Source: Bacteroidota bacterium (lineage in GTDB: Bacteria > Bacteroidota > Bacteroidia > Bacteroidales > VadinHA17). From it: a DNA stretch of 64,000 nt. Numbering within the stretch: the first letter of the stretch is position 1; every line of letters starts with the position of its first letter. Location: positions 1 through 64,000 of the forward strand of contig JAKPOU010000034.1 of assembly GCA_029547705.1 (NCBI GenBank), read 5' to 3'. Positions 27,865 through 37,580 of the stretch are shown in pieces. The notes beneath the pieces were generated by a model. That model saw only the letters and a list, made by a program, of their open reading frames with translations, was not told the origin of the DNA and did no database searches. The position numbers were made by a program, and so were the translations under genes.

Positions 27865-28824
27865 ATGACAAACCGTCTGATCTTAACCCTGTCCCTGACC
27901 CTGATGTTACAAGCCTGTATTACATGGCCTCACAGGGACAAACTGATTTTTACTGAAGCAAAACCTGCGGCAGGTTTCAATTATCCCTATTTCCTTTTCG
28001 TTCCTGCCGGAGTATCGGATAAGGATGAAATGGTACTGGTTGTTGAACCTAATAACACAGGTGCTGCAGATGATGATTTCGAGAAACATGTGGAAAAAGC
28101 TAGGAGAACGGCATCACGCGATTTTTATACGGGCAACTATGTTGCGCGGAAGCTGAATTATCCCCTCCTTGTACCGGTTTTCCCCCGCCCGCTCATCGAA
28201 TGGAAAATATACACTCATGCGTACGACAGAGATGTTGCGCTTCAGAAGAATAATCCTCTGGAACGAATCGACTTGCAGCTTCTTGCCATGATCGGGGATG
28301 CAGGGATCAGGCTGGGGGAGATGGGCTGCAGAATTAATGAAAAAGTATTTATGACCGGTTTTTCAGCCTCAGGTTCTTTTACAAACAGGTTCACTGCCAT
28401 ACATCCGGAAAAGATCATGGCTGCCGCCGCGGGAGGTACCAACGGATTACTGATTCTGCCGGTTGACAGCCTGAAAGGAAAGCCCGTTCCCTTCCCCCTT
28501 GGAACTTTCGACTTTATGGAACTTTTCGGACGGCATTTTGACCCGGCTTTGTTTGAACAGACGCCCCAGTATTATTATATCGGTGAACTGGATGACAATG
28601 ATGCAGTTTCCTATGAAGATGGTTATGACCAGCCGGAAAGGCTACTGGTCCGGGAATTACTGGGTGAAGAAATGCAACCGGAACGATGGAATGAATGCAT
28701 CAGGATCTACCGCGAAAAAAAGGTGGATGTACAATTCAGAACATATAAGGGAACAGGGCATGAAGTCACAGATGAGATCAGAACAGACATTCTGGATTTT
28801 TTCAGGCAACAAGCTGAACGGTGA
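27865..28824 (+). CDS. Alpha/beta-hydrolase lipoprotein
   Basis: A 319-residue lipoprotein (lipobox 'LMLQAC', Cys18) with an alpha/beta-hydrolase fold of the PHB-depolymerase / esterase type. The nucleophile elbow is 'GFSASG' with the central Ser near residue 170. A 'GELDDNDA' turn near 240 is a good place for the catalytic Asp, and 'GTGHEV' near 296 for the His. The early 'FNYPYFLFVPAG' and 'VLVVEPNNTG' segments match oxyanion-side strands of such enzymes. The likely role is periplasmic or surface ester hydrolysis; the substrate is unknown. Confidence 0.75.
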   Translation: MTNRLILTLSLTLMLQACITWPHRDKLIFTEAKPAAGFNYPYFLFVPAGVSDKDEMVLVVEPNNTGAADDDFEKHVEKARRTASRDFYTGNYVARKLNYPLLVPVFPRPLIEWKIYTHAYDRDVALQKNNPLERIDLQLLAMIGDAGIRLGEMGCRINEKVFMTGFSASGSFTNRFTAIHPEKIMAAAAGGTNGLLILPVDSLKGKPVPFPLGTFDFMELFGRHFDPALFEQTPQYYYIGELDDNDAVSYEDGYDQPERLLVRELLGEEMQPERWNECIRIYREKKVDVQFRTYKGTGHEVTDEIRTDILDFFRQQAER

Positions 28825-28918
28825 TTGTGGCCAGGGAAAACAGCAGCAAAACCCATAAGAACCGGAATTAATCAAAGCCGAATGATAATTATTGAAAATA
28901 AGGCATTTCTGGTTATGT

Positions 28919-28932
28919 GTAACAATTGTTAC
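28919..28932. promoter_or_regulatory. Perfect 14-bp palindrome upstream of the two-component genes
   Basis: GTAACAATTGTTAC is a perfect dyad 94 bases before the sensor-kinase ATG. It could be a dimeric regulator site or a chance AT-rich dyad. Confidence 0.4.
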
Positions 28933-29025
28933 AATTGCGTACGGCATTCTGCCTGAACTAGTAAGACTTATTAATGAGTTTTGAATATTTTTTACAGAGA
29001 TGGTGTAACTATAAACAGGAGAAAA

Positions 29026-30375
29026 ATGAAAAACTGGCATATGGATCTTGATCGTGAACTGATCAGGGAAGAGCAGCTGAAAGGAGCCCGGATTTCTGTT
29101 TACTTCCGCTGGACTTTTATTTTCCTGGTAGCCGTTCTGCTAATTGTGCAGCTTTCACTCGGGTACCGGAAAGAATCTGTTCATGCTTTTATTCTGATCA
29201 TGGTATATTTTCTTTCCAATATTGTGTTGTGGTATGCTGTGGTCAGAAAATATAATCCGGGATATCTTGGTTTTGCAAGTGCCCTGCTCGATGTCGGTGT
29301 CATTTGTGCCCACTACTATATACTCTCAGCCGAATTCGATCCCCTGGCTTCCTCCTCTGCTGCAACTATTTTTTTAATACCACTTCTGTTTTTACTGTAT
29401 ACATTCAGGCTTGACCAGATCCTGCTGACCTTTCTGATCATTATTGCCCTGATTGGGTTCGGTCTGGTTTATACAGTTAATTATCAGGCAAATCCAGCAG
29501 TTTATCTTCAAAGTCCGTCAACTTCTCCCTCCTCGCATTTCTTTAAAGGGATATATATACTTTTCATAGGGGCCTTATGCATTTATTTACAAAATTACAT
29601 GATCCGTTTTATCGGCAAACAGCTCAGGATTGCGGCTGAAAAAGCTGCCTCCGATCTCCGGGTAAGGATAGAAGAGGAGAGAACCGCACATGCCCTTCAG
29701 CTGATTGAGCAGGAACGTCTGCTGAATAAAAGACTGGAGAATGAGGTAAAGGAAAGAACTCTCGAACTGACTCAGGCAAACACGCGTCTTATCGAACTCC
29801 AGAAAGAAAACCTGCAATCACAGTTTGAGGTGTTGAAGCAGCAGGTAAATCCTCATTTTCTTTTTAACAGCCTGAATGTACTGCTCTCCCTTATAAAGAC
29901 AGACTCAGACCTGGCAGAATCATTTACTGAAAAGCTGTCGAAGGTCTACCGGTATGTCCTGGAAAACAAAGAAAAGGATATCGTACCATTGGGAACCGAA
30001 CTCGAATTTATAAATTCATATGTCTTTCTGCTGAATATAAGGTTCACCGGGAAGATAATTGTGAGAATCCAGACAGGAGATGATAAAAACGGCAGGATGA
30101 TTCTCCCGATGGCATTACAGATTTTGATTGAAAATGCAATTAAGCATAATGCATTCTCCAAAACAAATCCACTCAGGATTGATATCAGTGTTGACAAAGA
30201 TGACTTTCTTGCGGTTAAAAACAACATACAGGCCCGGGAGAATCATATCCAGTCAACCGGAATCGGACTTACAAATATCAGAAACAGATATAAATTAATA
30301 TCGGACAGGATTCCTGTTTTTGAAAAAACAGAAACAGAGTATATTGCAAGAATACCCCTGATAAAAGAGGAATGA
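29026..30375 (+). CDS. LytS-type sensor histidine kinase
   Basis: A 449-residue inner-membrane sensor kinase. About six transmembrane helices (residues 28-190) are followed by a coiled coil (195-265), a His_kinase domain with phospho-acceptor His277 in 'QVNPHFLFNSLN', and an HATPase domain with 'LIENAIKHNAF' and 'GIGLTNIRNRYKLI'. No periplasmic sensor domain is seen, so the signal is probably sensed in or near the membrane. I chose ATG 29026 because AGGAG lies five bases upstream; the in-frame TTG 45 bases earlier is less likely. It pairs with the LytTR regulator 160 bases downstream. Confidence 0.88.
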   Translation: MKNWHMDLDRELIREEQLKGARISVYFRWTFIFLVAVLLIVQLSLGYRKESVHAFILIMVYFLSNIVLWYAVVRKYNPGYLGFASALLDVGVICAHYYILSAEFDPLASSSAATIFLIPLLFLLYTFRLDQILLTFLIIIALIGFGLVYTVNYQANPAVYLQSPSTSPSSHFFKGIYILFIGALCIYLQNYMIRFIGKQLRIAAEKAASDLRVRIEEERTAHALQLIEQERLLNKRLENEVKERTLELTQANTRLIELQKENLQSQFEVLKQQVNPHFLFNSLNVLLSLIKTDSDLAESFTEKLSKVYRYVLENKEKDIVPLGTELEFINSYVFLLNIRFTGKIIVRIQTGDDKNGRMILPMALQILIENAIKHNAFSKTNPLRIDISVDKDDFLAVKNNIQARENHIQSTGIGLTNIRNRYKLISDRIPVFEKTETEYIARIPLIKEE

Positions 30376-30534
30376 CCTGGCAATAACATGCCAAAGCATG
30401 AGAAGGCAACGAATAAGCCGGAAGGAATATCCGGATTTATTTATTCCGCTGAAAACGGGGGTATATATAAAGGATTTGCACACCTGCCAGGACAGGAAAA
30501 AGAAATGAGCCGTTAAAATTAACAGTATTTATTC

Positions 30535-31293
30535 ATGAAAGTTGTAATTATTGAAGATGAATCATTTGCCTCGTTGAGGCTTAAAAAGCTGATACATGAC
30601 TATGACAGCAGTATTGAAGTTATCGCCGAGCTGGAATCGGTTGAGGAGTCGGTGAAATGGTTCAGGAGCAACAAGGAGCCGGATCTTATTTTTCTTGACA
30701 TTCACCTTGAAGATGATCTTAGCTTTTCTATTTTTGAAAAAGTAAACATCTCATGTCCAATCATTTTCACAACGGCATTTGATGAATACGCAATCAAGGC
30801 CTTCAAGCTTAACAGTATCGATTATCTCCTCAAGCCAATTATTCAGGAGGAGCTGGCGGCCGCACTTAAAAAATACAGCGGAATGACCGGGCAGACAGGG
30901 GCAGGAACCGACATTAATGCACTTTATCGTTTGATGGCAGAGAGAACACCCCGATACCGTGAAAGGTTTTCTGCCAGTTTCGGCACAAAAATAAAAACCA
31001 TAGCCGTTGATCAGGTGGCCTATTTCGTCAGCGAAGGGGGAGGGGTATTTGCTTACCTGAAGGAAAAGGGTTCTTACCCGGTCGATATCAGTCTCGACAG
31101 GCTGATGGCAGAACTGGATCCGAAGAAATTTTTCAGGATTAACCGGAAAATACTGGTTGGGATAAATGGTATTGGTGAAATACATGTGTATCCCAAAAGC
31201 CGTCTGAAACTTGATCTGAATCCGAAATTTCATGAGGATGTTTTTGTAAGTCTTGATAAGGTAACAAGCTTTAAAAAATGGCTTGACCAATAG
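30535..31293 (+). CDS. LytTR-family response regulator
   Basis: A 252-residue response regulator. The receiver domain (1-120) has the acidic pair in 'IIEDES', phospho-acceptor Asp55 in 'LIFLDIHLED', the Thr in 'FTTAFDEYA' and Lys in 'LLKPI'. The LytTR DNA-binding domain (about 150-250) contains 'FRINRKILVGINGI' and ends in 'SLDKVTSFKKWL'. LytTR proteins bind direct repeats upstream of target genes, and the TonB-dependent receptor gene 130 bases downstream is a natural target. No paired direct repeats that I could call LytTR sites were found. Confidence 0.9.
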   Translation: MKVVIIEDESFASLRLKKLIHDYDSSIEVIAELESVEESVKWFRSNKEPDLIFLDIHLEDDLSFSIFEKVNISCPIIFTTAFDEYAIKAFKLNSIDYLLKPIIQEELAAALKKYSGMTGQTGAGTDINALYRLMAERTPRYRERFSASFGTKIKTIAVDQVAYFVSEGGGVFAYLKEKGSYPVDISLDRLMAELDPKKFFRINRKILVGINGIGEIHVYPKSRLKLDLNPKFHEDVFVSLDKVTSFKKWLDQ

Positions 31294-31365
31294 GCTTCAG
31301 GCGGTCAGAACTGAATTTTCCGGCATTCATGAGCCGGTTTAAGTCATTCATCCACACAAATTTTA

Positions 31366-31429
31366 AGCACTCATTTGCCTGATCTAATTTTGGCTGTTGG
31401 TTAAAGTAGTTAAAATTAAAATGAGTGCT
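31366..31429 (+). repeat. Inverted repeat ending at the receptor start codon
   Basis: AGCACTCATTT and AAATGAGTGCT are perfect 11-bp complements separated by 42 bases; the right arm ends one base before the receptor ATG. TAATTTTG, a -7-like element, lies between the arms. Confidence 0.7.
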
Positions 31430-31430
31430 G

Positions 31431-33797
31431 ATGAAAAGAATAATCAAATCATTGCTGATTGCCCTTCTTCTGGTTCTGAACTCCCTGACCTCACCATCAC
31501 AGGAGCTTGTACAGACTGTCAGGGGGCGAGTTACTGACGCTTATACCGAGGTTCCCATACCCGGTGTTGTTATCATTATTAAGGATTCTGATCCTTTAAA
31601 AGGGGTTGTCACGGACGCAGAGGGTTTTTTCCGCTTCGGGAACCTGCCTGTAGGAAGGATAACCTTATCTGTCAGTTCGATAGGCTATAAGCCGGAGGTG
31701 CTGACTAACCTGTTGTTGACATCAGGACGTGAACTGATTGTTGAAATCAGGCTGACAGAGCAGGTATATTCACTGGAGGAAATTGTAATACGGCCAAATA
31801 CGCGGAAAGATCAGCCTTCAAACGAAATTGCGGTGATCAGTGCCCGTTCGTTTACTATCGATGAAACAGAAAGATATGCCGGCAGCCTGGGCGATCCCTC
31901 GCGTATGGCAACAAATTTTGCGGGAGTCTCTTCTGTCTCTGACCAGCGCAACGATATTATTATCCGCGGGAATTCCCCCCTGGGCCTTCTCTGGCGACTT
32001 GAGGGGGTGGAGATTCCAAACCCGAACCATTTCGGATCGCTCGGTTCCACAGGAGGTCCGGTAAGTATGTTAAACAATAATCTCCTTGCCAACTCTGACT
32101 TCTATACCTCTGCATTTCCTGCCGAGTACGGCAATGCACTGTCCGGAGTATTTGATCTGCGGATGCGTAACGGCAACAACCAGAAAAGGGAATTTCTGGG
32201 CCAGATCGGGTTTAACGGGTTTGAACTGGGAGCTGAAGGACCGCTTCATGAAAAAAGCAGGGCTTCTTATCTGCTCAGCTTCCGCTACAGCACACTTGAA
32301 CTTCTGCATGCTGTCGGGATGAGTTTTGGCACCGGCTCCGCAATACCAAAATACAAGGATCTGTCATTGAAACTGAATTTCCCGCTAAATAAAGGACGTC
32401 TGTCATTGTTTGCACTGGGCGGTGATAACAGAATCGCCATGCTTGACAGTGAAGGAGATGATGCACAATATGGATTCTCCGGAACAGATCTCTTTTATCG
32501 GAACAGGATGGGTGTTGGCGGATTAAGTTATGTCAGATATCTGACTGATAATGCCCGTCTGACAGGAACAATTGCAGTCTCGGGGATTGAAGGAATCGCG
32601 GAAATCTTTGATCTTGACGGGCGATTGCAGCAGAAAGTGATAGATGAAAATATGCATGAAATTAAATATACTTTTTCGACTAAATACCACCAGCGGTTCA
32701 ATTCGCGGAATTATCTCAACACCGGCCTGGTTATTGACATTTTTGGTCTGAAGTATACTGGAGCCCAATTCCGCAAAACCACCGGCGATTACTTCTACTA
32801 TATGAATTCAGAAGGGAATACAGGGTATGCCCGTCTCTTCAGCGAGTGGCAGCACCGGTTTTCAGATAAACTTAGCCTTGGTACAGGTTTAAATACATCT
32901 TACTTCTTTCTAAATGACAGCAAATCCATTGAGCCACGATTCGGGCTGAAATGGAATAATGCCCCCGGTCAGTCATTTAATCTCGGAGCCGGGCTTCACA
33001 GCCAGACCCAGATGAAGGCAGTGTATTTCAGTCAAAATATGGTTTCCGCTTTTCCCGGGCATTATGAAAAAACCAATGAACATCTTGATCTGTCAAGAAG
33101 TATCCATCTTGTAGCAGGATATGACCGTCTCTTTGGAGAGGGGCACAGACTGAAAGCAGAACTTTATTATCAGCAACTGTATAATATACCGGTTTCGAAA
33201 CATCAGCCTGAATATTCACTTATCAATCAGGGTGGAGGGTTTTCCTTTGTGGTTCTTGACAGTATGGAAAACACCGGCACGGGTCGGAATTACGGTATGG
33301 AAATCACGCTTGAAAAATTCCTTCAGCAAGGATTTTACTATCTGCTTACAGTGTCGCTGTTTGATGCCCGATACAGAGGGTACGACGGAGTTCAGCGCAA
33401 CTCGGCATTTAATAACAGGTTTGTATTTAATGCACTGTCCGGTTATGAATGGAAACTGGGAAGAAAATCGCTGTTATCGGCAGATATAAAAATCGTATAC
33501 GCCGGAGGCAGCCCTTATCTTGAGATTGATGCGGAACGCACACGGGCAGAGAATACTCTCAGATATCGATGGGATCGGGCTTATGAAATGCATTTTCCCA
33601 ATTATTTCAGGATGAACGGAAGAATAACATTTCGCCTGAATATGAACCGGCTGAATCAGGAATGGGCTTTGGATCTGCAAAATATTACCAATCATAAAAA
33701 CATATTCACACAAAACTGGAACAGCAGCACCAAAGAAATATCAACATCCTTCCAAATGGGCTTTATGCCTATGGTTACCTACAGAATCTGCTTTTAG
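31431..33797 (+). CDS. TonB-dependent receptor with carboxypeptidase-regulatory domain
   Basis: A 788-residue outer-membrane receptor. A signal peptide (1-24, ending 'TSPSQ') precedes a carboxypeptidase-regulatory-like domain (about 28-110, 'GRVTDAYTEVPIPGVVIIIKD'), a plug ('DIIIRGNSPLGLLWRLEGVEIPNPNHF') and a barrel ending 'VTYRICF'. This form, with 'RVEGIEIPNPNHF'-like plug text, belongs to the group often linked to peptide or metal uptake, but no ligand can be named. I chose ATG 31431 because it gives a clean signal peptide; a GTG six bases upstream is the alternative. The regulator upstream and the hydrolase downstream suggest one unit. Confidence 0.87.
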   Translation: MKRIIKSLLIALLLVLNSLTSPSQELVQTVRGRVTDAYTEVPIPGVVIIIKDSDPLKGVVTDAEGFFRFGNLPVGRITLSVSSIGYKPEVLTNLLLTSGRELIVEIRLTEQVYSLEEIVIRPNTRKDQPSNEIAVISARSFTIDETERYAGSLGDPSRMATNFAGVSSVSDQRNDIIIRGNSPLGLLWRLEGVEIPNPNHFGSLGSTGGPVSMLNNNLLANSDFYTSAFPAEYGNALSGVFDLRMRNGNNQKREFLGQIGFNGFELGAEGPLHEKSRASYLLSFRYSTLELLHAVGMSFGTGSAIPKYKDLSLKLNFPLNKGRLSLFALGGDNRIAMLDSEGDDAQYGFSGTDLFYRNRMGVGGLSYVRYLTDNARLTGTIAVSGIEGIAEIFDLDGRLQQKVIDENMHEIKYTFSTKYHQRFNSRNYLNTGLVIDIFGLKYTGAQFRKTTGDYFYYMNSEGNTGYARLFSEWQHRFSDKLSLGTGLNTSYFFLNDSKSIEPRFGLKWNNAPGQSFNLGAGLHSQTQMKAVYFSQNMVSAFPGHYEKTNEHLDLSRSIHLVAGYDRLFGEGHRLKAELYYQQLYNIPVSKHQPEYSLINQGGGFSFVVLDSMENTGTGRNYGMEITLEKFLQQGFYYLLTVSLFDARYRGYDGVQRNSAFNNRFVFNALSGYEWKLGRKSLLSADIKIVYAGGSPYLEIDAERTRAENTLRYRWDRAYEMHFPNYFRMNGRITFRLNMNRLNQEWALDLQNITNHKNIFTQNWNSSTKEISTSFQMGFMPMVTYRICF

Positions 33798-33843
33798 ATG
33801 ACTTCATATTATGACTGAACAGTGCAGAAACGTGTAAAAAACT

Positions 33844-35370
33844 ATGTCAGTGATACGAAATATTGTTCTGGGAACCTTCATGTTTGTTTCTTTTTCACTG
33901 CAGTCTGATACAGCGGCAAAGATACCGGTTCCCGGCAGATACAGCTTTGAAGCAGATTCATTCAGGAATTACCTTGACAGGCGTGTACCTGAACTGATGA
34001 GGCATTATAAAATTCCGGGAGTCAGCCTGTCAGTTCTTAAAAAGGGCCGGATTCTGTGGAGTGATTCCTACGGATATGCTGACATTCAAGCCGGACGGAA
34101 AATGACAAATGACTCCTATTACCGTGTTGAGTCCTTATCAAAATCCTTAACAGCGTGGGGAGTGATGAAGCTGATTGAACAGGGCAGGCTTGACCCGGAC
34201 CAGCCGGTGATGACTTATTTTAAAAACCGGGTGATCCCGGATTCTGAATATTCAGAAGAATCTGTCACTGTAAGAATGCTCCTCAGCCATACTGCAGGCA
34301 TGCCTCTGGGGTCCATAGGGCTTCGTTATGCCCCGGGCGAAAAAAAGCCTGCATTGAGGCAACAGTTGCTGGCAGATGCTTTTCTTAAGCAGGAACCAGG
34401 AAGGTCATTCAGCTACTCCAATACCGGGTTTAACATTCTTGAGGCACTTATTGAGGAGATTACTGAACGCGATTTTTCAGAATACATGAAAAATGAGCTT
34501 CTGCTTCCTCTGGGCATGGAGCATTCCAGTTTTGACTGGAATGAGAGCTTCAATGACCAGATCCCTAAAGGTTATGATCTTAAAGGGAATCCCGTTCCGG
34601 TGTATGTTTATGCGGAGAAGGCATCTGGCGGTCTCTTTGCAAGTGTGGCCGATATTGCAGCTTTTCTTGCTGCCGGAATGACTAACGATTCCGTTGCAGA
34701 CCGGAAAGTAATAAACACTCAGAGTATTAATGAATTGTATATGCCACGGGCTGATATCCACGGATTTTATGGTCTTGCATTTGATGCATATGGATTCGGG
34801 CACTTTATTGAAAGTCTTTCAAACGGCAGGATTGCTGTTTCGCATGGGGGTCAGGGGACGGGCTGGATGACTCATTTCCATTCGGTCCCATCAACGGGAG
34901 ACGGAATTGTGATTCTGACCAACAGCCAGAGAAGCTGGCTGCTGATCTCACACCTGCTGACCGACTGGGCCGGATGGAACGGATTCTCGGGTGTTGGAAT
35001 GAGCAGGATACTTCTTGGCGAAAAAATAATCCGGACCTTGATAGTATTGTTACTGAGCCTCTTATTATGGCAAGCCGGGCGGCTTATTATTGCTGTATTT
35101 TCCGGCCGGCGCCGTTTCAGGCTGCTTTCCGGAACATCCGGACTAAAGAGTTATGTATATTTCGGGTGCTTTGTAATTATTGCCTCCTGTCTTATCCTGG
35201 CTGTTACCAGAAAGTATTTGTTCATCTCCTCCCTCTACCCGTCATCTTCCAGGTGGCTTGGTTATTCCCTGGCTTTCGGCTCTTTTCTTTTTCTGATGTC
35301 TTCTTTTTTTCCTTCCATAACAAAAAGTAAGGGGGGATGTGTACATTTCCCCTGTAATACAGCAGAGTAA
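33844..35370 (+). CDS. Beta-lactamase-fold serine hydrolase with C-terminal membrane helices
   Basis: A 508-residue class C beta-lactamase-like hydrolase of the esterase/DD-peptidase/AmpH group. A signal peptide (1-25) leads to the catalytic domain with Ser97-x-x-Lys100 ('SLSK'), a Tyr-Ser-Asn motif in 'FSYSNTG' near 197 and 'HGGQGTGW' near 336. The C-terminal 120 residues add three hydrophobic helices, so the enzyme is anchored in the inner membrane facing the periplasm. It follows the receptor gene by 46 bases without a terminator. Cleavage of a D-amino-acid peptide or ester from imported material is possible; true beta-lactamase activity is not implied. Confidence 0.85.
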   Translation: MSVIRNIVLGTFMFVSFSLQSDTAAKIPVPGRYSFEADSFRNYLDRRVPELMRHYKIPGVSLSVLKKGRILWSDSYGYADIQAGRKMTNDSYYRVESLSKSLTAWGVMKLIEQGRLDPDQPVMTYFKNRVIPDSEYSEESVTVRMLLSHTAGMPLGSIGLRYAPGEKKPALRQQLLADAFLKQEPGRSFSYSNTGFNILEALIEEITERDFSEYMKNELLLPLGMEHSSFDWNESFNDQIPKGYDLKGNPVPVYVYAEKASGGLFASVADIAAFLAAGMTNDSVADRKVINTQSINELYMPRADIHGFYGLAFDAYGFGHFIESLSNGRIAVSHGGQGTGWMTHFHSVPSTGDGIVILTNSQRSWLLISHLLTDWAGWNGFSGVGMSRILLGEKIIRTLIVLLLSLLLWQAGRLIIAVFSGRRRFRLLSGTSGLKSYVYFGCFVIIASCLILAVTRKYLFISSLYPSSSRWLGYSLAFGSFLFLMSSFFPSITKSKGGCVHFPCNTAE

Positions 35371-37404
35371 TCAGATATCTATCCCCACCGTAAGGAAGAG
35401 CGATCTTCCATAACCGTTAACGCCTGAACCATGGTAACGGTAATCGGTATTCAGAATATTCCTTAAGCTCAGATCAATTGTAATAAACTTCCAGCTGTAA
35501 CTGCCGTTAATATTAAAAATATTCCATCCGGGAGTGCCACCTTCGGGTATGCGGTTATCGTCCTTGTCACCCTGTGCAAGACGGCTTTGCTTTGCTGCCG
35601 CAAGCCATTCGATATTCAAAAGCCAGTTACCGGCGCTGTATTCTGCCGCAATCCTTCCGTACAAGGGAGGTATCCTTCTCACCGGTTCATTCTTCGTCAG
35701 GTTCTGTCCATAGGTATATGTTATGTCGCCATGAAAACTCCACGCCTGACTGAAATCATAATCCCAGGCTGTCTCAATACCCTGAATAAATGATTTGCCG
35801 CTGTTTTCCTTCTGATAAACAGGGTATCCCTCAATAACCTGTTCTCCAACCCTGCTTCTGGTTATGAGATTGTACAATTGATTACGGTAAATATAAATTT
35901 CACCTCTCACTTTCCGGTCAAGGTATTTGTACCCGATCTGGTACTGGACAGAGCTTTCCGGTTTAAGGTCCAGATTCGGGGTTTCATATCTGAAATCGAC
36001 TATGCCAAGTGTGCCCAGGTCATCAATACTAGGTGCCCTGAAACCTGTGTTCAGTGATGCAAAAAGATTCGATGTAGCGCTTAATTTTCTGAGAAGAGCC
36101 AGATTCCCCACCAGTGCCGAGGGAGTCAGTCTTGTTAAGCCAAGGGCTTCATCATTCACCTTTATTTCATAGGTATTGAATCTGGTACCGGCAGTGATTA
36201 TCCATTTTCCAAGGTCAAATGAATTTACCGTGAATCCTGCCATACTGACCATCGAGGATCCGTCAGGATATAATCCCCGTTTCCCCACTGCATTACCTGC
36301 GGAAATATCTGTTCTTGTACTGTTAACAAGATCATTATAAACCTCAAAGCCTATGATTCCGGTCCATATTTCAGCTGTCTCAACCACTGATTCCGCAGAA
36401 AACCCCAATGTACGGACCTTGTCATTTTCAATTCGCAGTGTTGCTGCACCATTCTTCTGCATTTCCCTGATCTCCCTGCTGTTCTGGAAGGATGCAGTTA
36501 CCGATACTGATTTGAATATCCCAAGGTTCATATCATGATCCATTCTTAAATAGGCAAGTTTTCTTTTTTGAGGGTCCATTTTATTTATGGCATAATTCTC
36601 AAGTGCCACCTTGTGATATACCGGGACATTCATCTGGTTTACATCCTGATAAAGGATTGTTGCGCTTGTCTTTTCCGAGAGTATTATTTTTCCTTTGAGA
36701 TCATAGTCAAATTCCCTGTAACCTGTCGGTGATTGTTTCCCTGTTGTATCGCCTCCGACAATATCTCCAAAGTTACGCAAGCTGATACCTGACCGCAATG
36801 CAATCCTGCTGTTACTAAAGGTTATCCCTCCCCTGATACTCTGTTCCATCCCGTGGGTGCCAAATCTTGTTAGCAGTGATGAACCCCACAGTGCTTCATC
36901 TGTTGTTCTGAGCTGGTGGCTGAAAGCCTGGATAGTACCACCTATGGCATCAGATCCGTACTGAACGGATCCGCTTCCTCTGAGTACCTCCATTTTCTCT
37001 ATGCTGAAAACATCGATAGTGTTGAAATACTGATTGGGTCCGTAACGCGTGGTTGAATTACTCAGCCTTATACCGTCAATAAGAAGAAGTGTCTGGTTAC
37101 CGGTAAGTCCTCGTAAAAAAGGGGAGCCTCCGCCGTGATTCGTTTTCTGAACAAACACTCCGGGGGTGATACTTAACGCTTCAGGAGCCGTCCGCAGCTG
37201 ATTTTTCATTATTGCAGGTTCACCTGCAATTTTTATGGCTTCCGGAGTATTGATACCTGTTGATCCGAACCTGTTCGCCGTAATAACGACCTCCGACAGA
37301 GTTCTGGAAAGAAGAGTGTCGTGAACAGAAATTGAATCGGGTGAATTTCCGCTGATAATCCGTGGAAGAAATGTTAAAAATCCAATCAGGTAAAATTTGT
37401 TCAT
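35371..37404 (-). CDS. TonB-dependent outer-membrane receptor
   Basis: A 677-residue receptor without a carboxypeptidase-regulatory domain. A signal peptide (1-18) is followed by 'LSEVVITANRF' as TonB-box region, the plug (about 50-170, 'PFLRGLTGNQTLLLIDGIRLSN' and 'EVLRGSGSVQYGSDAIGGTI') and a barrel ending in 'TVGIDI'. The 'GSDAIGG' and 'PQKRKLAYLR' features resemble haem/haemoglobin- and siderophore-type receptors, so iron-complex uptake is a fair guess. Its stop codon directly abuts that of the convergent hydrolase gene, leaving no room for a terminator between them. Confidence 0.87.
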   Translation of the reverse strand: MNKFYLIGFLTFLPRIISGNSPDSISVHDTLLSRTLSEVVITANRFGSTGINTPEAIKIAGEPAIMKNQLRTAPEALSITPGVFVQKTNHGGGSPFLRGLTGNQTLLLIDGIRLSNSTTRYGPNQYFNTIDVFSIEKMEVLRGSGSVQYGSDAIGGTIQAFSHQLRTTDEALWGSSLLTRFGTHGMEQSIRGGITFSNSRIALRSGISLRNFGDIVGGDTTGKQSPTGYREFDYDLKGKIILSEKTSATILYQDVNQMNVPVYHKVALENYAINKMDPQKRKLAYLRMDHDMNLGIFKSVSVTASFQNSREIREMQKNGAATLRIENDKVRTLGFSAESVVETAEIWTGIIGFEVYNDLVNSTRTDISAGNAVGKRGLYPDGSSMVSMAGFTVNSFDLGKWIITAGTRFNTYEIKVNDEALGLTRLTPSALVGNLALLRKLSATSNLFASLNTGFRAPSIDDLGTLGIVDFRYETPNLDLKPESSVQYQIGYKYLDRKVRGEIYIYRNQLYNLITRSRVGEQVIEGYPVYQKENSGKSFIQGIETAWDYDFSQAWSFHGDITYTYGQNLTKNEPVRRIPPLYGRIAAEYSAGNWLLNIEWLAAAKQSRLAQGDKDDNRIPEGGTPGWNIFNINGSYSWKFITIDLSLRNILNTDYRYHGSGVNGYGRSLFLTVGIDI

Positions 37405-37580
37405 AATAATAAATGAGTCAAGTTAAGAACAAATTTAATTTAAAGTTTGTGTTGCCGGCATGTTTGCATGAAAAATGCTTCCGGAGGTATAATATAGCCG
37501 GCAAATCAGGAAAAATCAGCTTACATTTTTCAGCCGGCCTCATGATTTATAATAAAAATCCGGGATTCCCATCTTCATCG

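Noticed and set aside
31363-31429. LytTR direct-repeat operator in front of the receptor gene
   Set aside because: The sequence forms an inverted, not a direct, repeat with a 42-base gap, unlike known LytTR sites.
33844-35370. True beta-lactamase (antibiotic resistance) call
   Set aside because: The SxxK/YxN/HGG motifs are shared by many esterases and peptidases, and the membrane tail argues against a class C beta-lactamase.
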